DNA from: Astrocystis sublimbata
Lineage: Eukaryota; Ascomycota; Sordariomycetes; Xylariales; Xylariaceae
Assembly (NCBI GenBank): GCA_022453515.1
Contig: JAJNNY010000012.1
Span: forward strand, 620,001-684,000
Reading direction: 5' to 3'
DNA: 64,000 nucleotides
This document shows positions 1 through 12,193 of the stretch, one piece after another. Under the pieces are notes generated by a model, which had not been told where the DNA came from, made no database searches, and saw only the letters and a program-made list of their open reading frames with translations. Within the stretch, counting starts at the first letter, position 1. Each line of letters starts with the position of its first letter. Position numbers and translations under genes: made by a program.

Positions 1-2
1 AA

Positions 3-3000
3 GTTGCCATCACACCAGGTGGTATAGCTGGTCACCGAGACCCAAGTCTAACCCCGAGCTACTGGGAAACAGATTCATCCAAATCATCGCACATCGAGGG
101 TACCTTCTTGCCATACGCGCCCCATCTTCAAGAAAGGTCACACATGGACGGAGCGCAAACCGCTCAGTTCGATTCCACGATGGGAGGTATAGTACGGCCT
201 GCAACACCTGAGGCAGGAGCTATCCCTCTCAATCGGCAGCCAACGTCTCCAATTAGCGTGGCGAGCCTCGATGTTGTATCCTGTTCCTTTCCTACAAAGG
301 CTTTACGTCCCGGCAACCATGACACAAGCATGGCGCTGGGAGCACATCCCGTAGACCCGAGTTCGATCTACACTAACACAGACCCCATTGCTTCTACGCC
401 GGCTACGATAACCAAGCGTATGCGGCCTCAAACTTCACATCGGCGTAACAATAGCCTCAGCGACTCGCTAAGAGAACGTGGCACCGTGACCGAGAAAATG
501 CTCTACAAAACCGGCGATTTTTTACCCACATTCCCATATTCTGGAAGCCTCGTCCGTGGGGACATCTTACCGCCTAGCCAGCCATTTATTGATGATGGCT
601 CGGGCTGCAAGGGGGCTAGCCGGCAGACCACCGTTTTCCAGCCGACAGTTTCGACCAAGAGTAAGGCGGTTGCCTCAGCAATGTCGGGCCCGGGCATGCG
701 GAAATTGCTTGGGACTGTTCGGAGAGCCCTGAGCACCAGGGGTCTTGGTATTTCACACACACAGGGTAGTTTCATCGACATAGCACCCATCGGTCCTCGA
801 GGGGCAACAATGAACAGGCTTCCGGGTACTGCAATCGTACCACAAGCGCAACGGTCACCACGCAATGGCACCAAACATCCTTTTCGAATTGATACCCTAG
901 GTGCCCGAATCGCGGAGGATTTCAAGCAAGCAGTTCGTGAAGATACTATCGAGACAAAATCGGGTGCAGATGCTGCAATCCAAGTTGAAAATATTGAGTA
1001 CAGTGCTGCGCACCTGGACTCTTCTTTCGAACTTCGGCCACTGAGCGATGCCGCTATCACGGCAGGTAGTAAATCCATCGTTATTGTCGATGGAACCGCG
1101 CCTCCCGAGCACCTCGCCATGACAGGAGCCTTAGCCCCAGTCGACCGATCGATTGAAATGATTGGTGAAAGTATCATTCGGATACAAGACAGTGACCTTA
1201 CGCCCCCTATGACCCCACCTAGCGACACAGCCCACGGCAACACGCCCAGGAGGTCATCGTACATTCTTAGTCAACACGTCTACGAACCCTCGTCGACTGC
1301 GAGCCCTTTGCCAGCTCTTGATGAACCCACAACGGACTCCGAATCCATTGGAAACGCGCCCGTTACCGCTCGCGATGTAGATAAAAACAACAAGTTGCCT
1401 GTTGGTTTCGTCAGTCTACCATCTAACAAACCGCCACCGGCCTATCTGAATCGACATAAAAGGCAGCAGTCCGTCCGCAGCTACCGATCACAGGGGTCTC
1501 TTTCTCAACGACGTTGGGCCTCGTTCCAGAGTGGCCTAGCAGCGCAATCGACAGTTAAAAGCTTTGACGCAACAAGTTATTCAGAAAGCTCAGCCCGGTC
1601 AGAAACCATGCCACCACCTCTGAGGATGCTACGAAGAAGGCCCGGAAGAGATTTGAGGAGCGAGATGGACACTACGCAACGCGACTCTCTGCCTCTGCGT
1701 AGATCGCAATCTTTTGGCTCCCTAACAGTGTACTCCGAATCTATGCGGAGCTCTTACGTTCGAAGTCCTACTCAGGACTCGGCTGGGTTTGTTGGTGTTG
1801 CTAGTAGCGACTTCTCTCAGTACCGGGGGGGCGAGGTGTTCTCTTTAGGAGCCATGGCTGAGCAAGCTTCGAAGCGGCCGCTATCCCTCTTCAGCACGCA
1901 CTCATCAAAACCGGCCATGCGTCCATCGTTTGAGGCTGAAGCTCAAAAATTAAGAGCAATACCCGATGACGTCGATGATGATGGGGGTGTTGAATCGGCA
2001 TTGCTCAAGCTAGAAGGAAAGTATCAAAGAAAGGTGGTAAAGCTCTCCATCGAGCCTCTTAAGATACCAAGCAAAGACCTTCAGATTCTAAGTGCTGCGT
2101 CCTCGCCCCGAGCCCGGATTGATGTAGAGAGAAAGCAACACCGCCATCTACATCTTGGAGACGAAGAGGACTTGGTCGTCTCACCAATCGGCGAAGAATC
2201 CGCTGCGAACACATTCGTGCAAGACCGCGTGCCGCGCCAGTCAGAAATCAGCTCTTTCTTGTCGGAAGATTCGGTGGAGACTTATAACTCGATACCACTT
2301 CTTGACAGGGGATTAACAGATGAAGGTCGCAGCAGGACACAAACCCTTGAGTGGAGAAACCACTCTATTCTTGTGGATCCCGAATCCCCTGTAGACGAGG
2401 ACAAAACCGTATTGTCAATGAGCTCGCCAAACGTCTCGTTCGAATTCATCAATATGACCGAAAGCTTGGAGAGAGTCGCGGGCCACGCCTCGACGGGTAA
2501 TCCTAGCGAGGACCGGTCTTTCCTGAACATTGAGAGCGACAATGAATCGGAGCTTTCGTCTGAGCTATCCACTGAAATGGTGGAAGACAACAGCTACGTA
2601 CCTCGCCCTCTGTCATCAAATGTCATGGGAGAATATCAAATGCGGTCACAAAGATACGAAGTTCCGGAAATGAACCGTAAACCAGACGGAGAGGAAACAC
2701 CTATCAAGTTAACACTGGCAGAAGCTCTGCAGATGTCACCAGCGACAACGATACGCACGCCAGAACTGCAAGAGCATCAGCTCTGGTCGCAGAAACCGCT
2801 ACCACCAACCCCTGACACAACGCCGACAACCGCCATGTACCATCAGGCTCTAGCCTCACCATCGGGCTCTCTCGGTTCACGCCGAACTCCTAGCAACGCA
2901 GCCAACTTGTTTGAGGAGTCCGCTCAGCAGTCGCCCGTGCATCTTCCCTTCATCCTGGCATTTGATTCAGAAGTGCTTGCCCAGCAGTTCACTTTAATTG

Positions 3001-3716
3001 AGAAAGACGCCTTGAATGAAATAGACTGGAAGGAGCTGATCGAAATGAAGTGGAAGGACTCTCATAACGACTCACGTTCGTGGGTCGATTTCTTGCGGAA
3101 TACCGATGCTCGCGGTGTAGAGGTTGTCATTGCGCGATTCAACATCATGGTCAAATGGGCCATCTCAGAAATTGTGTTGACACAAGAGTTGGAGGAGCGA
3201 GCCCGTTGCATAATTAAGCTTCTCCATATCGCTGCTCACTGCAGGATGTACCGCAACTTCGCCACTATGAGTCAAATTACCATTGCTTTGACCTCAAACG
3301 AGGTGGGGCGGCTGTCCCAAACCTGGGCTCTGGTTCCCGCAACGGACATGAAAACCATGAGCGATCTCCAAACCTTGGTTTCCCCCACCAGGAACTTTTA
3401 CAACCTTAGAGCAGAGATGGAGGGTGGTGGCAATGCAGCCGAAACTGGCTGTATCCCCTTTATTGGTATATATACGCACGATCTACTGTTCAACGCTCAA
3501 AGAGCCACCGAGATCGCAAGCTCGCCGACGACCCCCCCACTGGTCAACTTTGAGCGCTCCAGAGTTACAGCCTCGATCGTTAAGACGTTGTTACGGCTGC
3601 TAGAAGCAAGTACATATTACCAATACCAGCCCATCGAAGGTATCACTGAGCGCTGTTTGTGGATGAGCGCGCTGAGTGACGAAGACATCCGAAAGATGTC
3701 TGAGCAGCTGCAGTAG
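3..3716 (+). CDS. Lte1-like Ras guanine-nucleotide exchange factor, 5' end outside window
   Basis: The frame is open from the first bases of the window, so the start codon and N-terminus lie to the left; about 1,237 residues are visible, ending at TAG 3714-3716. The last 260 residues (from about nt 2935) form a CDC25/RasGEF catalytic domain: they begin HLPFILAFDSEVLAQQFTLI, continue with the DW-ELIEMKW segment, then RFNIMVKWAISEIV and the hydrophobic helix CIIKLLHIAAHCRMYRNFAT, and end with PFIGIYTHDLLF. Everything before is Ser/Thr/Pro-rich and looks disordered, with many acidic and RRxS-like patches. A long disordered body with a C-terminal RasGEF is the layout of Lte1, which acts on small GTPases in mitotic exit and polarity; a RasGEF_N domain, if present, is off the window. 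No intron is seen. The Lte1 assignment is inference from architecture; the RasGEF domain is secure. Confidence 0.85.
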   Translation, partial: VAITPGGIAGHRDPSLTPSYWETDSSKSSHIEGTFLPYAPHLQERSHMDGAQTAQFDSTMGGIVRPATPEAGAIPLNRQPTSPISVASLDVVSCSFPTKALRPGNHDTSMALGAHPVDPSSIYTNTDPIASTPATITKRMRPQTSHRRNNSLSDSLRERGTVTEKMLYKTGDFLPTFPYSGSLVRGDILPPSQPFIDDGSGCKGASRQTTVFQPTVSTKSKAVASAMSGPGMRKLLGTVRRALSTRGLGISHTQGSFIDIAPIGPRGATMNRLPGTAIVPQAQRSPRNGTKHPFRIDTLGARIAEDFKQAVREDTIETKSGADAAIQVENIEYSAAHLDSSFELRPLSDAAITAGSKSIVIVDGTAPPEHLAMTGALAPVDRSIEMIGESIIRIQDSDLTPPMTPPSDTAHGNTPRRSSYILSQHVYEPSSTASPLPALDEPTTDSESIGNAPVTARDVDKNNKLPVGFVSLPSNKPPPAYLNRHKRQQSVRSYRSQGSLSQRRWASFQSGLAAQSTVKSFDATSYSESSARSETMPPPLRMLRRRPGRDLRSEMDTTQRDSLPLRRSQSFGSLTVYSESMRSSYVRSPTQDSAGFVGVASSDFSQYRGGEVFSLGAMAEQASKRPLSLFSTHSSKPAMRPSFEAEAQKLRAIPDDVDDDGGVESALLKLEGKYQRKVVKLSIEPLKIPSKDLQILSAASSPRARIDVERKQHRHLHLGDEEDLVVSPIGEESAANTFVQDRVPRQSEISSFLSEDSVETYNSIPLLDRGLTDEGRSRTQTLEWRNHSILVDPESPVDEDKTVLSMSSPNVSFEFINMTESLERVAGHASTGNPSEDRSFLNIESDNESELSSELSTEMVEDNSYVPRPLSSNVMGEYQMRSQRYEVPEMNRKPDGEETPIKLTLAEALQMSPATTIRTPELQEHQLWSQKPLPPTPDTTPTTAMYHQALASPSGSLGSRRTPSNAANLFEESAQQSPVHLPFILAFDSEVLAQQFTLIEKDALNEIDWKELIEMKWKDSHNDSRSWVDFLRNTDARGVEVVIARFNIMVKWAISEIVLTQELEERARCIIKLLHIAAHCRMYRNFATMSQITIALTSNEVGRLSQTWALVPATDMKTMSDLQTLVSPTRNFYNLRAEMEGGGNAAETGCIPFIGIYTHDLLFNAQRATEIASSPTTPPLVNFERSRVTASIVKTLLRLLEASTYYQYQPIEGITERCLWMSALSDEDIRKMSEQLQ

Positions 3717-4808
3717 AAGCTGCCGCTCGCACCTACCGACGTCCTATCGTCGCAGGGCGATAACTATACGAGGAAGACGGCGACACTCGAATTGTATAAC
3801 ACGTACTCAGAACTGAGTCTCCCACGATGACCAACTATGTTTCACCATCATATTTTCACTCTAGACGGCGTCTCGCACAAGCAGAAGATAATCGGCGGCC
3901 TATAGTAGGCAAGCACTTATTACATTGACGATTTTGATACCCCATGATACCACGAGCAACATGCCAGAGAAAACTTGGTTTTTGATTTCTTTTTTTGATT
4001 TCCGCGCTACGCACTTAGCAATATCAATCCTTCAAGGGACAGCCCTGTCACTACGCATATATTGCGGTGTCTCTATTTCCTTGTGTATTAGTCCGCCTTA
4101 CGAGAGCGTTCGGTGGATTGCGGGCCGCTTCGTGTCACAGCAAGTACGGCGTTCAGAGAATTCTATTTACGCGCCACGTCCAGCGCCTACGGACTGCGTT
4201 TCCTCTGTTCAACTTGATGTGACGAGTGACGCATCGGAGGGGAGTTTGGTGCATGGTTGATTGGAAAATTCAGGTAACATCCTGATATCAAATAATTTTG
4301 GGAAAGGGAGAGGGGTTGTGAAGTACATTGTAGGATGGGCGTTGCAGCCTATGAGACTCTCAAAGAGTTGTCGTGGGCTAATCCTGTATTTAATTGCAAC
4401 GAACAACTAAACCGTATCTAGCTATCATGGAAAGCACATTTCAACCACGCACCCGACCCTTTGTGAACTTTTTATGACATGGGTCTCTGCGACAACCACC
4501 TGCATCTTGGTGTGCCCATGTGCTGTTGCAGATCACCACACAGCGGGCTGAACGTACTACCTAAGGTAGAGTATAGTGGACAAACTGTTGTACCCAATCG
4601 CTTAGCTCCGAAAGACAGGCCCGCAGGGAAATTCAATAACGGCAAACGGTCTGCTTAGGATCCAGACAACTCGGTCATAAATACATGTACAAATCATGGA
4701 TATCTGCTGACCCATGGAGTTGGCGGTGCGTAGCAGTCCTTTTAGAGCGACCCGAACACGAGCATCATGGAATCAGTCGAATGTGCACACTTGTTGATCG
4801 AAACCGCC

Positions 4809-4896
4809 GAGTGCGAGTGCGAGTGCGAGTACAACTGTGCCTCTTACAACTGTGCCTCTTACAACTGTGCCTCTTACAACTGTGCCTCTTACAACT
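4809..4896. repeat. Two adjacent tandem repeats (6-bp and 15-bp units)
   Basis: A hexamer gagtgc is repeated about 3.5 times at 4809-4830. It is followed directly by four perfect copies of the 15-bp unit acaactgtgcctctt (4831-4890) plus a partial fifth. The repeats are perfect, so the array is young or unstable. It lies in noncoding DNA. Confidence 0.9.
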
Positions 4897-5764
4897 GAAC
4901 TATTCACAAATTTGTGTCAGTTGACGCTGCAAGTATACTAGGTAATAGCATGGCATTGCAATCGTGCACATTCGGTGTCGATACAACCGGCCTAACCTGC
5001 TGCAGATGGCCCAGACTTCCAATGCACGATTCTAAGCGAAGCGTCACTGCAGCAGGGCTCAAGGTAACTCGGCGAGTCGGTAAGGTAGGCGAGGGTAGCT
5101 CGGGTAGTGTGGCGTGGTGGGCCAAACCGTGGGCTTATGAAGTACTGTAGTATAGTTTCTGGGTCCTTATGCAAGCAAGCCGTCGATCTCGCTTGATGTT
5201 GAATGGAGACGCGTCAGTCAGTCAGCAAACGCTACCGAGCTTCGCTGGCGATTGACATACGGAGCAGCACCTAAGTCCATACTCTTCGAGCTTGACCACG
5301 ATACTTGAATTCGTGGGAAACACGTAGCAGTCCGGCGTCGAACTAAACCAGTAGGTACTTACGTATGGTTGACAACAAAACCTGCGCACTTGGACTACTA
5401 CTTTCCAATAGACGGGTTGCTGTTGAAAGACTATCGTCAGTGGTCACAGTAGTAGGCAGCTTAGCGATGCGTTACGTACCTAACCATGCATCCATGCAAG
5501 GGATAACAACCTTGAATCCAAGTGCTGTTCAGGGAAACAAAATCATGGATCCTCATAGATAGGTTCCAATTACCATCCCGAACCGGAATGGGAAGCCAAC
5601 CTGAGCCACGCCGCTTTTAGCTTGAGCAAGACCCGCTTTTTCATAGTCTCATCCATGATTCGAACAAAAATCTGTATAATTTCTAATACATGCTACGGGT
5701 ACCTACTGTTAATTGTACAAAAACAAAACCGTTTACTGTAAAACGGATTTTAGTACGTATGATA

Positions 5765-5810
5765 GGACGGTCCGTCCGAGCGACTTCCTAGGAAGTTGTT
5801 GAAGTCGCTC
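5765..5810. repeat. Tandem palindromes / nested inverted repeat
   Basis: GGACGG-T-CCGTCC (5765-5777) is followed immediately by a 10-bp perfect inverted repeat, gagcgacttc (5778-5787) and gaagtcgctc (5801-5810), with a 13-nt loop. Inside it lies the 12-bp perfect palindrome cttcctaggaag (5784-5795). It could form a cruciform or hairpin, or be a MITE end. Function unknown. Confidence 0.7.
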
Positions 5811-6263
5811 CAATACAACAAAACGCAAGCCTTCCTTCCCACTCCCCACCCTCCTCTTAATCTATCAATCTATTAACCTATCTACGCCGACAACGCCGCC
5901 CCTACCACCGACGTCCTATCGCGCCACTTGCCCGATCTCGTTTCCGTCGCCCGCCATGTCTTCTAGACCCCTCTATTTTCTGGCCCTGCGGTCTACTAGG
6001 CGAGGATTAACGAAGACGGACAGCACGTCTTGATGACAGCTGGTGAACTCGTTCTTATCCGAAGAAAAATCTTGGGATGACGACTACATGGTGTTGATGG
6101 CTTCTTCATATACAGCTACCCCCTACTCTTCCTCTCTTCAGGACAAATACATGATTGGACATTTTATCCGCTAATCATCAATCCACTCATACAATCGGTA
6201 ATAGATCTGTTTATACACAACAAGGTGATCAAAACACAGACCGCCTGTCTGACCTACACCACA

Positions 6264-9200
6264 CTAGAACGGGTTGGTCCAAGACAAGGGCCTATACCGT
6301 GTCCACTCGGCATCGATTTTCTCGACCTTCTCAATCAGATCCTTCAGCGTGTCATCCCCGTTCGCGGACTGCTTCTTCGCCTGGTCCTTCTGGTAGTCGT
6401 TGACGTAGCCGTTCCTCAGGTTCACCATGTGGTCGTTGATGTGGGAGACGGCCTTGGTGCGCGCCGTGGCGCACTTGTCGCGGATGAAGGTATTCCACCG
6501 GCCCTCGAGCCCCATCGGCTGCCACTGCCCGAACGACTGGCCCTTGGTGTCCTTGCGGACCCAGGTCGGCATGATCTGCTCGAGCTCGCGGAGCCGGTTC
6601 GCGATGCGCACCTTCTGTGCCCGCAGGCGCGTGTCGATGGTGCCGTCTTGCAGGTACTTCATCGCTGTCATGACGTCCTTGAGGTTCTTGACGGCTCGGT
6701 CGCCGTCACCTTCGTATTGCTTCATCGTGTCATCGTTCTGGATTGTTGGGTCTTTGTTGAACATCTGTTGGTGGCGGGGGGGTTGGGTTAGCAAATTGCT
6801 CAATGAATAAGTCACCTCAATATCAGAGCTCGGTGAATTCTTTGATCTCCAAAAAGAAAAAGAAAAAATTAGGGGAATGAAAGGAATTCAGTTCTCGATA
6901 CGAGATGGAGTGAGGCAAAGCAAAAGACGTACCCTTTCCTTGGCAGTGTTGACACCGGAATCGAGGAGCACAAACTCGTTCTTGTAGTTGTTGTCGTTTC
7001 CGGGGATGCTGAATTGGATCGCGCTTAACACCGTCCAGCGCGAATCTCGAGCTGTCGGAAGCGCCCACCCATAGCGTGTTGAGGGCCTGGCAGAAGGTCT
7101 GCAGGCTTGATCCGGGCTTCGTGGAGTAGTCGGGCAGGGTCCTGCCCACGTCTGCGTTCACCTGGTCGATGAATTGCGCTACGAGCTGCAGTTCCAGGAT
7201 GTGCTCGGTAGCCCAGTCGGTGTCGAAACCGCCCGACGGCCACGGCCGGTCGCCGTCGAAATCGAAGTTATTGCACTTGTCGGGTTCCTTGTATCCGTAT
7301 ACGCTCGGGTTCGAGACTTTCTGCATGGGGAAGAGAGTGGCAATCGTTAGTTCACAGAAGGCATCTTCAACACTGTTTTGAGACTCATCCACTTACCTGG
7401 TTGAGACTGCTGCTACCCTCGTACGCAGGAACTTGGAGTTGGAGGCCGGCCTTGGTTGTCTTTGCACAAGCCTTCACGGTACGGGAGTAGTCAGTGGCAC
7501 GAGCGAACCACTGATGCAACATCTCGGTGTCGGACGAATTGCCATCGTCGATGAGAGATCGTCGTCTCAAGGCAGCCGAGTATTGATCAGGCTCCCAGCC
7601 CCTGATCTTGGAGCACGCGGTGCCATTCTTGTCACTGCCTTGGCCCTTGTCGGGGCAGAGCAGGTCCTGGGCTCCAATCTTGATGACTGGCTCCACTGTG
7701 ATCCTCTCTCTCTTATCAAGAGACCTGCGGTTGGGGGCGAGATCGAAAGGATTGCTCGCGTTAGCAGCGACATCCCCGGCATCGACCAGTGCAGTATGCA
7801 GTCTCACGGTGTCCCTCTTCTCTGGTAGCCCGGCCGTGCTGTCTGGACACTTGTTCATCGGGATAATGGGCTTCATGCCTGAGCCAGGGAGGTTGAACTT
7901 GGGCAGATTCCACATGAAAACGTCAGGGGCCGTGGCCTTCGCGTACAGGTCAACACCAATGTCTATACCCCAGTTGAAGGGACAGCTGCCTGTCGTAGTA
8001 GCCGACGAGTGAGCCTTGGCCTCGATCCAACCATCCGCGACGACGGAAGCGAGTGCATCGCCCTTGACATTCCACCTGTCAGCGATCTTGATACCGAATT
8101 CGACGGCGGCGATGGCGTGAAGCTTGGCGCGACCGTCGGCGGCGATACCGGCGTAAAATTCCGGCTGCTGCACGCCGTTGAAATCACCCGACTGGCCGTA
8201 GTCGGCCTTGTCCTTCTCATTGGGCTTGTATTCGTCGTTGGGGGGCAGTGTCTGCTCAAACTCCCAAGAGGCCACGTCCACGCGCGTTTCCATGACGGCA
8301 GATACGACGAGCCCGGCTTCGACTCGCGCTTTCAGGTTCACGGCCGGTCCGATGGTGGCGATACCCGGTATGTCGAAGGTCGCGCCCGGGAAGGGCACTC
8401 GGAGCATCGACTTCTCCCCACTGTCGTAGTGTAGGTCCAAGTACGCCTCGAGGCGGAAGATGGCCGTGATGTCGCCCTTGTTGGTGAAAGTGAGGTAGGA
8501 CTGGCTCAGATCGAAGCTCTGGCCAGGGCCCGGCAGCTTACAGATAAGCGTGAAGCCGAAGCTGGACTCGACCCTGACGTCGGTCTCGGCTTGTGCGAGA
8601 AGACGACCATCGTGGAGAGGACATTTCCACGTCTCGTCCACGATCTTGAGCAAGTAAGTCTTGTCCAGAACGTGCCGGTATTCTCTGGAGATCTTGGGCG
8701 ACAGCATTTCGCGTAGCCAGTCAAGGACATCGGAACCGAACCAACGCGCGTGCAACTCGTCTCGCGGCACGAGCCCCATGTGTGCGTCATCTCGGTACTC
8801 TTCTTCCAGCCACCGGACGTGGTTACCTTGGAACTCGTCCAGAGATCGTTTGGCCTTGCCCTTGCGCTTAGACGCGGCCGCCGACACTACCTCATCCCAG
8901 TAACCGACCTCGTTACTGAAGTCTATGCGCACTTGTGTATCGCCGTTGTCGCGCGGTACGCGCGTGAAGTCATAGTCAAACGTGAGGTCATAGACATTGG
9001 GAATATGGGACAGACTACGACGCAGACTCCTTGGGAGGATCTGGTCTTTTGAGAGGGTCATGTCGACTGCCACGGCATACTTTCCAGGTCCACAGTTCGG
9101 TGGCATCTGTAGGATGGTTCCGGGAACGCCGTGTCCGAGCCCAATCTTGTAACAGTTGCTGTCCTCGGACACATCAGTGCAGATCATCTTGACTGTCTGA

Positions 9201-12193
9201 GCCTCCTGACCGTCAGTAGTATTCTCGCAGTTCAGCAGCCAGTGCGATCCGTCACGCTTGTCCAGTGATACCTGTAGTTCCTCGGGTGATGCCAGGACGA
9301 CGAACTGGAACGCCGAGTCGGAAGGTTCGTCGTCTTTACTCTTGGCCTTGCCGGTACCCCAAGTATCATCTGTCTCCAAGTCGTAATCCGAGTCGACATC
9401 ATCGCCTGTAGGCGGGTCCTTGAACAGCTTATCGAGAGAGACGGGTAGGAAGGGGTTTTGGCCACCGGCAGGATCACAGCAGAATGATCGGGCTCTGAAA
9501 TAATTGCAGCCTGCGCCTCCGCCGTCGCCGTCCGTCGCCAGTTGCACCGAATGACCGGTGGGACAGTGGTTATCGAAGCAGCTGTATGGACTTCCGTACC
9601 AGGCGCAGTTCTCCCAGTTGTTGATCTCTTTCTTGGGACAGCAGTAATATTTCCATGAATAGACACCTTCGTCCTTGAGGGCTTTCACGAGGGCGTTTCC
9701 ACTTAGGCCTTCTAGGTTCTTGGCATGTTTCTTGCCATCGCCATCCTTCCAGTTTCCAGCAAACGTCTACCATCGACTGGGTCAGCTTGTCATATATGGG
9801 AATAGAAAGTGGGAAGAAACGTACCAGAACTTCATCGTCCCCATTACAATCCTTCTCCACATTGGCCCAGTAGCAGTTGTTGTCAAGGGCAGTGTCACAG
9901 CAGTACACCTTATTGCCGTCTTCGCAGTATTTTCCGTTACCCCAGCGGTTTAGCTCCAGGGTCACTTCACCCGCTTGACAGTGGCCGTTGCACCACGGGT
10001 CACCGCCTCTCCATCGGCAATTTTTCCTGTTGGGAGCACCCTCGAGGGGGCAGCAGAGCTCGCTGTCCTTCTCTTTCGAGTGACGAGTGACCGGCTTCGC
10101 ACCACCACAAGGCTGTGTCTCAATCTTGAGCCAACCCGGGTTGCAGTGGCCACCGCAATCGGTTACATAACAGTCAGGAACCGATACACCCTGAAGGAAT
10201 TGTTAGACGAAAGGACTTCAGAAAGGGGAGGGGGGGGGTCTGCCAACTTACCTCCCAATCGTCCTTTTTTTGGGCCTGCTTGGAGTATAACTTGAGGTTA
10301 TTATCGCCAACAATACCGCGAAGGGCTTGCAGATCGTCTGTATCCTGATCAATGGCCCAAATGAGCGTACCACCAAGGCCCTGTTTATTAGCGAAGTCAA
10401 TCTTCTGCTTAAACGTCTCGTGGTCATCCTAAGAAATGTCAGCGTGTTCCGTGTCAACTATACATCGAACAGGAATTCGAGATTGGAGCCTTGGAAGCCC
10501 TCGGCCGCGGTGGTCTTACATAGGAAACCCATTGATCCTGATTCCACGTGATGTACTTCACGGCATTCTCCTTGTCATAATATGGCTTCAGCTTATTGTT
10601 CTTGATGACATCCATGATCTCCCTGTATGTGAGTGTGCCAGAGTTTTTGCTGCAAGGTCCCGGCGAGGCGCCACCTTTGAACTGGCATCCTGGCTTGTGG
10701 CATGTGGGGTCGGAAAGCTGGAAGCTTCTTCCGTAGAATCCCATGCCCAGGTTGAGTTTTTCAGGTTTCACATCGTTCCTCCAGAAAAGATCGAGGGCCA
10801 ACTTGATCTCTGTAAGGTTCGTGTGGGCGAGGACTTGACTACCGATTGGGTTGGTTGAGTCCCAGATTCCGTGAAGATCATAACTCATGACGTTAACAAA
10901 GTCAACATGATCGATAGCCTTAAGATCAAACCATCTCAGGTACCAGTAACTGGTGGGCACCGTGAACGAGACGACATACTTTTCGGGCTGTTGCTTGTTG
11001 ACCTCGTCGAGTTCCTTCAGGAATGTCACGAAGTTCTTGCCGTCGTCTTTCTTACCACTGCGATCAGGTGCACCTGGGTATTCCCAGTCGAAATCAACAC
11101 CGTCAAAGCCGTACTTGCGCATGAAGCCCATGAGATTGCCGATGAATGCCTTGCGATTTGCGGCCGTGCTGACCATATCGCTAAATACCGTCTGGGTGGC
11201 ACCAGGGTCGTTGAATGTCCATCCTCCAACGGCAACGATCGTCTTCAGCCCAGGATTCCCGGATTTTATGGCAGTGAAGTCGTCAAATAGGTTAGCCTTG
11301 AGGTCGTCCATAGGTGCAATGAGGAAATTGCCGGGGGTGATATAAGCAAAAGAGAAGTAGGCATGAGTCAAGGCGCCAACAGGGATATCTTTGAAGTTCA
11401 TGTTCTGGCATTCTCTGTCATGGGCCCATCCTTCGTAATAACCAATAACGCGCTTCAGCACGTTTCCGCCCGAAGAGCCTGAAGTGGGCTGTTTGCAGTT
11501 ACTCTGGCAGCTTGTTTCTTCGTCGTCGGTTACCTTGCAGAAATCCTTTTCTGTGCCACAGAAACCATATTGGGAGCAACACTGAAGCAAGTTAGGGACT
11601 CGCCTATTATCGATTCGGCATATCCTTTCACACTCACCACGTTCAGGGGACACTTCTGTCCAGGGGTTTCAGCATACCGCCCACACTCGGCGTGAGCATT
11701 GCAGTTTGACCAACAGACCTCGTTGGGGCTGATACCATTGGTACCGCACGCCTTCGGGCCGTAGTTACAATATCCAGTTGCTTTGGAGCAACAAGCTCCT
11801 GCAGTGGTGTCAGTCCTGTCAGGGCTCAAGGTTAGGACGTCTGGGGTTCTCTTACCGTTCTTACAGGGCTGGTCTCTGAACACGAATAGTCATCATCTTC
11901 CATTGACTGGCGGCCCATCAGAAGGTTGGAAACGGGGTCCTCTTCTAAGAAACAAAGCCCGGGTTCTCCTTCTGCGCTTCGGATCTTTGCCGAATAGTCA
12001 AAGGGTCTACACTGTTAGCACAAATCCGCCAAAGTGGTTGACTGGTGGTTGCCACTCACGAGATCTGAGCCTGACAGACAGGTTCTTTGCCCTGTACTTC
12101 TTCTGTTGTAGCACCATGCTGTGGCAGGCCGAGAACCACCCGGCTTTGGAAGGCGACGGACGCCAGGACGGCGGATTTCCACAAGGCCCTCAT
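6264..12193 (-). CDS. Large secreted GH18 chitinase with chitin-binding domains (subgroup C type); contains a frame break
   Basis: Proposed exons (minus): 12193-12060, 11875-11856, 11798-11638, 11581-10520, 10428-10252, 10190-9825, 9766-7397, 7320-6933, 6764-6264; about 1,725 residues. ATG 12193-12191 opens a signal peptide (MRALWKSAVLASVAF...VLG). Cys-rich hevein-type chitin-binding modules follow (DQPCKNGACCSKATGYCNYG, then CCSQYGFCGTEKDFC), then a GH18 domain with the catalytic DGVDFDWEYP (DxxDxDxE, last E the proton donor). After GH18 come further Cys-rich repeats (GGHCNPGW, WCNGHCQAGE) and a roughly 1,000-residue tail, as in the killer-toxin-like subgroup C chitinases of filamentous ascomycetes. 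It hydrolyses chitin in the wall or outside the cell. Splice phases agree everywhere except exon 7320-6933, which is 388 nt long and needs a frame change near 7030 to join ...LNTLWVGASDSSRFALDG to LSAIQFSIPGNDNNY. The divergent neighbour is a LysM gene. Confidence 0.88.
7020..7060 (-). other. Reading-frame break inside chitinase exon
   Basis: Upstream of this point one minus-strand frame is clearly coding (DYSTKPGSSLQTFCQALNTL). Downstream the adjacent frame is (AIQFSIPGNDNNYKNEFVLL up to the donor at 6932). No intron can be fitted between them. One inserted base or two lost bases would account for it. Confidence 0.7.

Larger units (their letters stand above)
3717..6263. other. Intergenic region between RasGEF and chitinase 3' ends
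   Basis: About 2.5 kb between two converging genes with no supported gene. Short open frames here (for example 4685-4924) are driven by the tandem repeat at 4809-4896. It also holds a cluster of palindromes at 5765-5810. Confidence 0.6.

Noticed and set aside
503..1264. 253-codon minus-strand open frame
   Set aside because: Antisense to the RasGEF coding frame, which is continuous and conserved; no family resemblance.
4831..4896. CRISPR-like direct repeats
   Set aside because: The 15-bp units are head-to-tail with no spacers, and this is a eukaryotic genome; it is a minisatellite.
6225..6791. 188-codon plus-strand open frame
   Set aside because: Antisense to the last chitinase exon, which reads as conserved chitinase tail.
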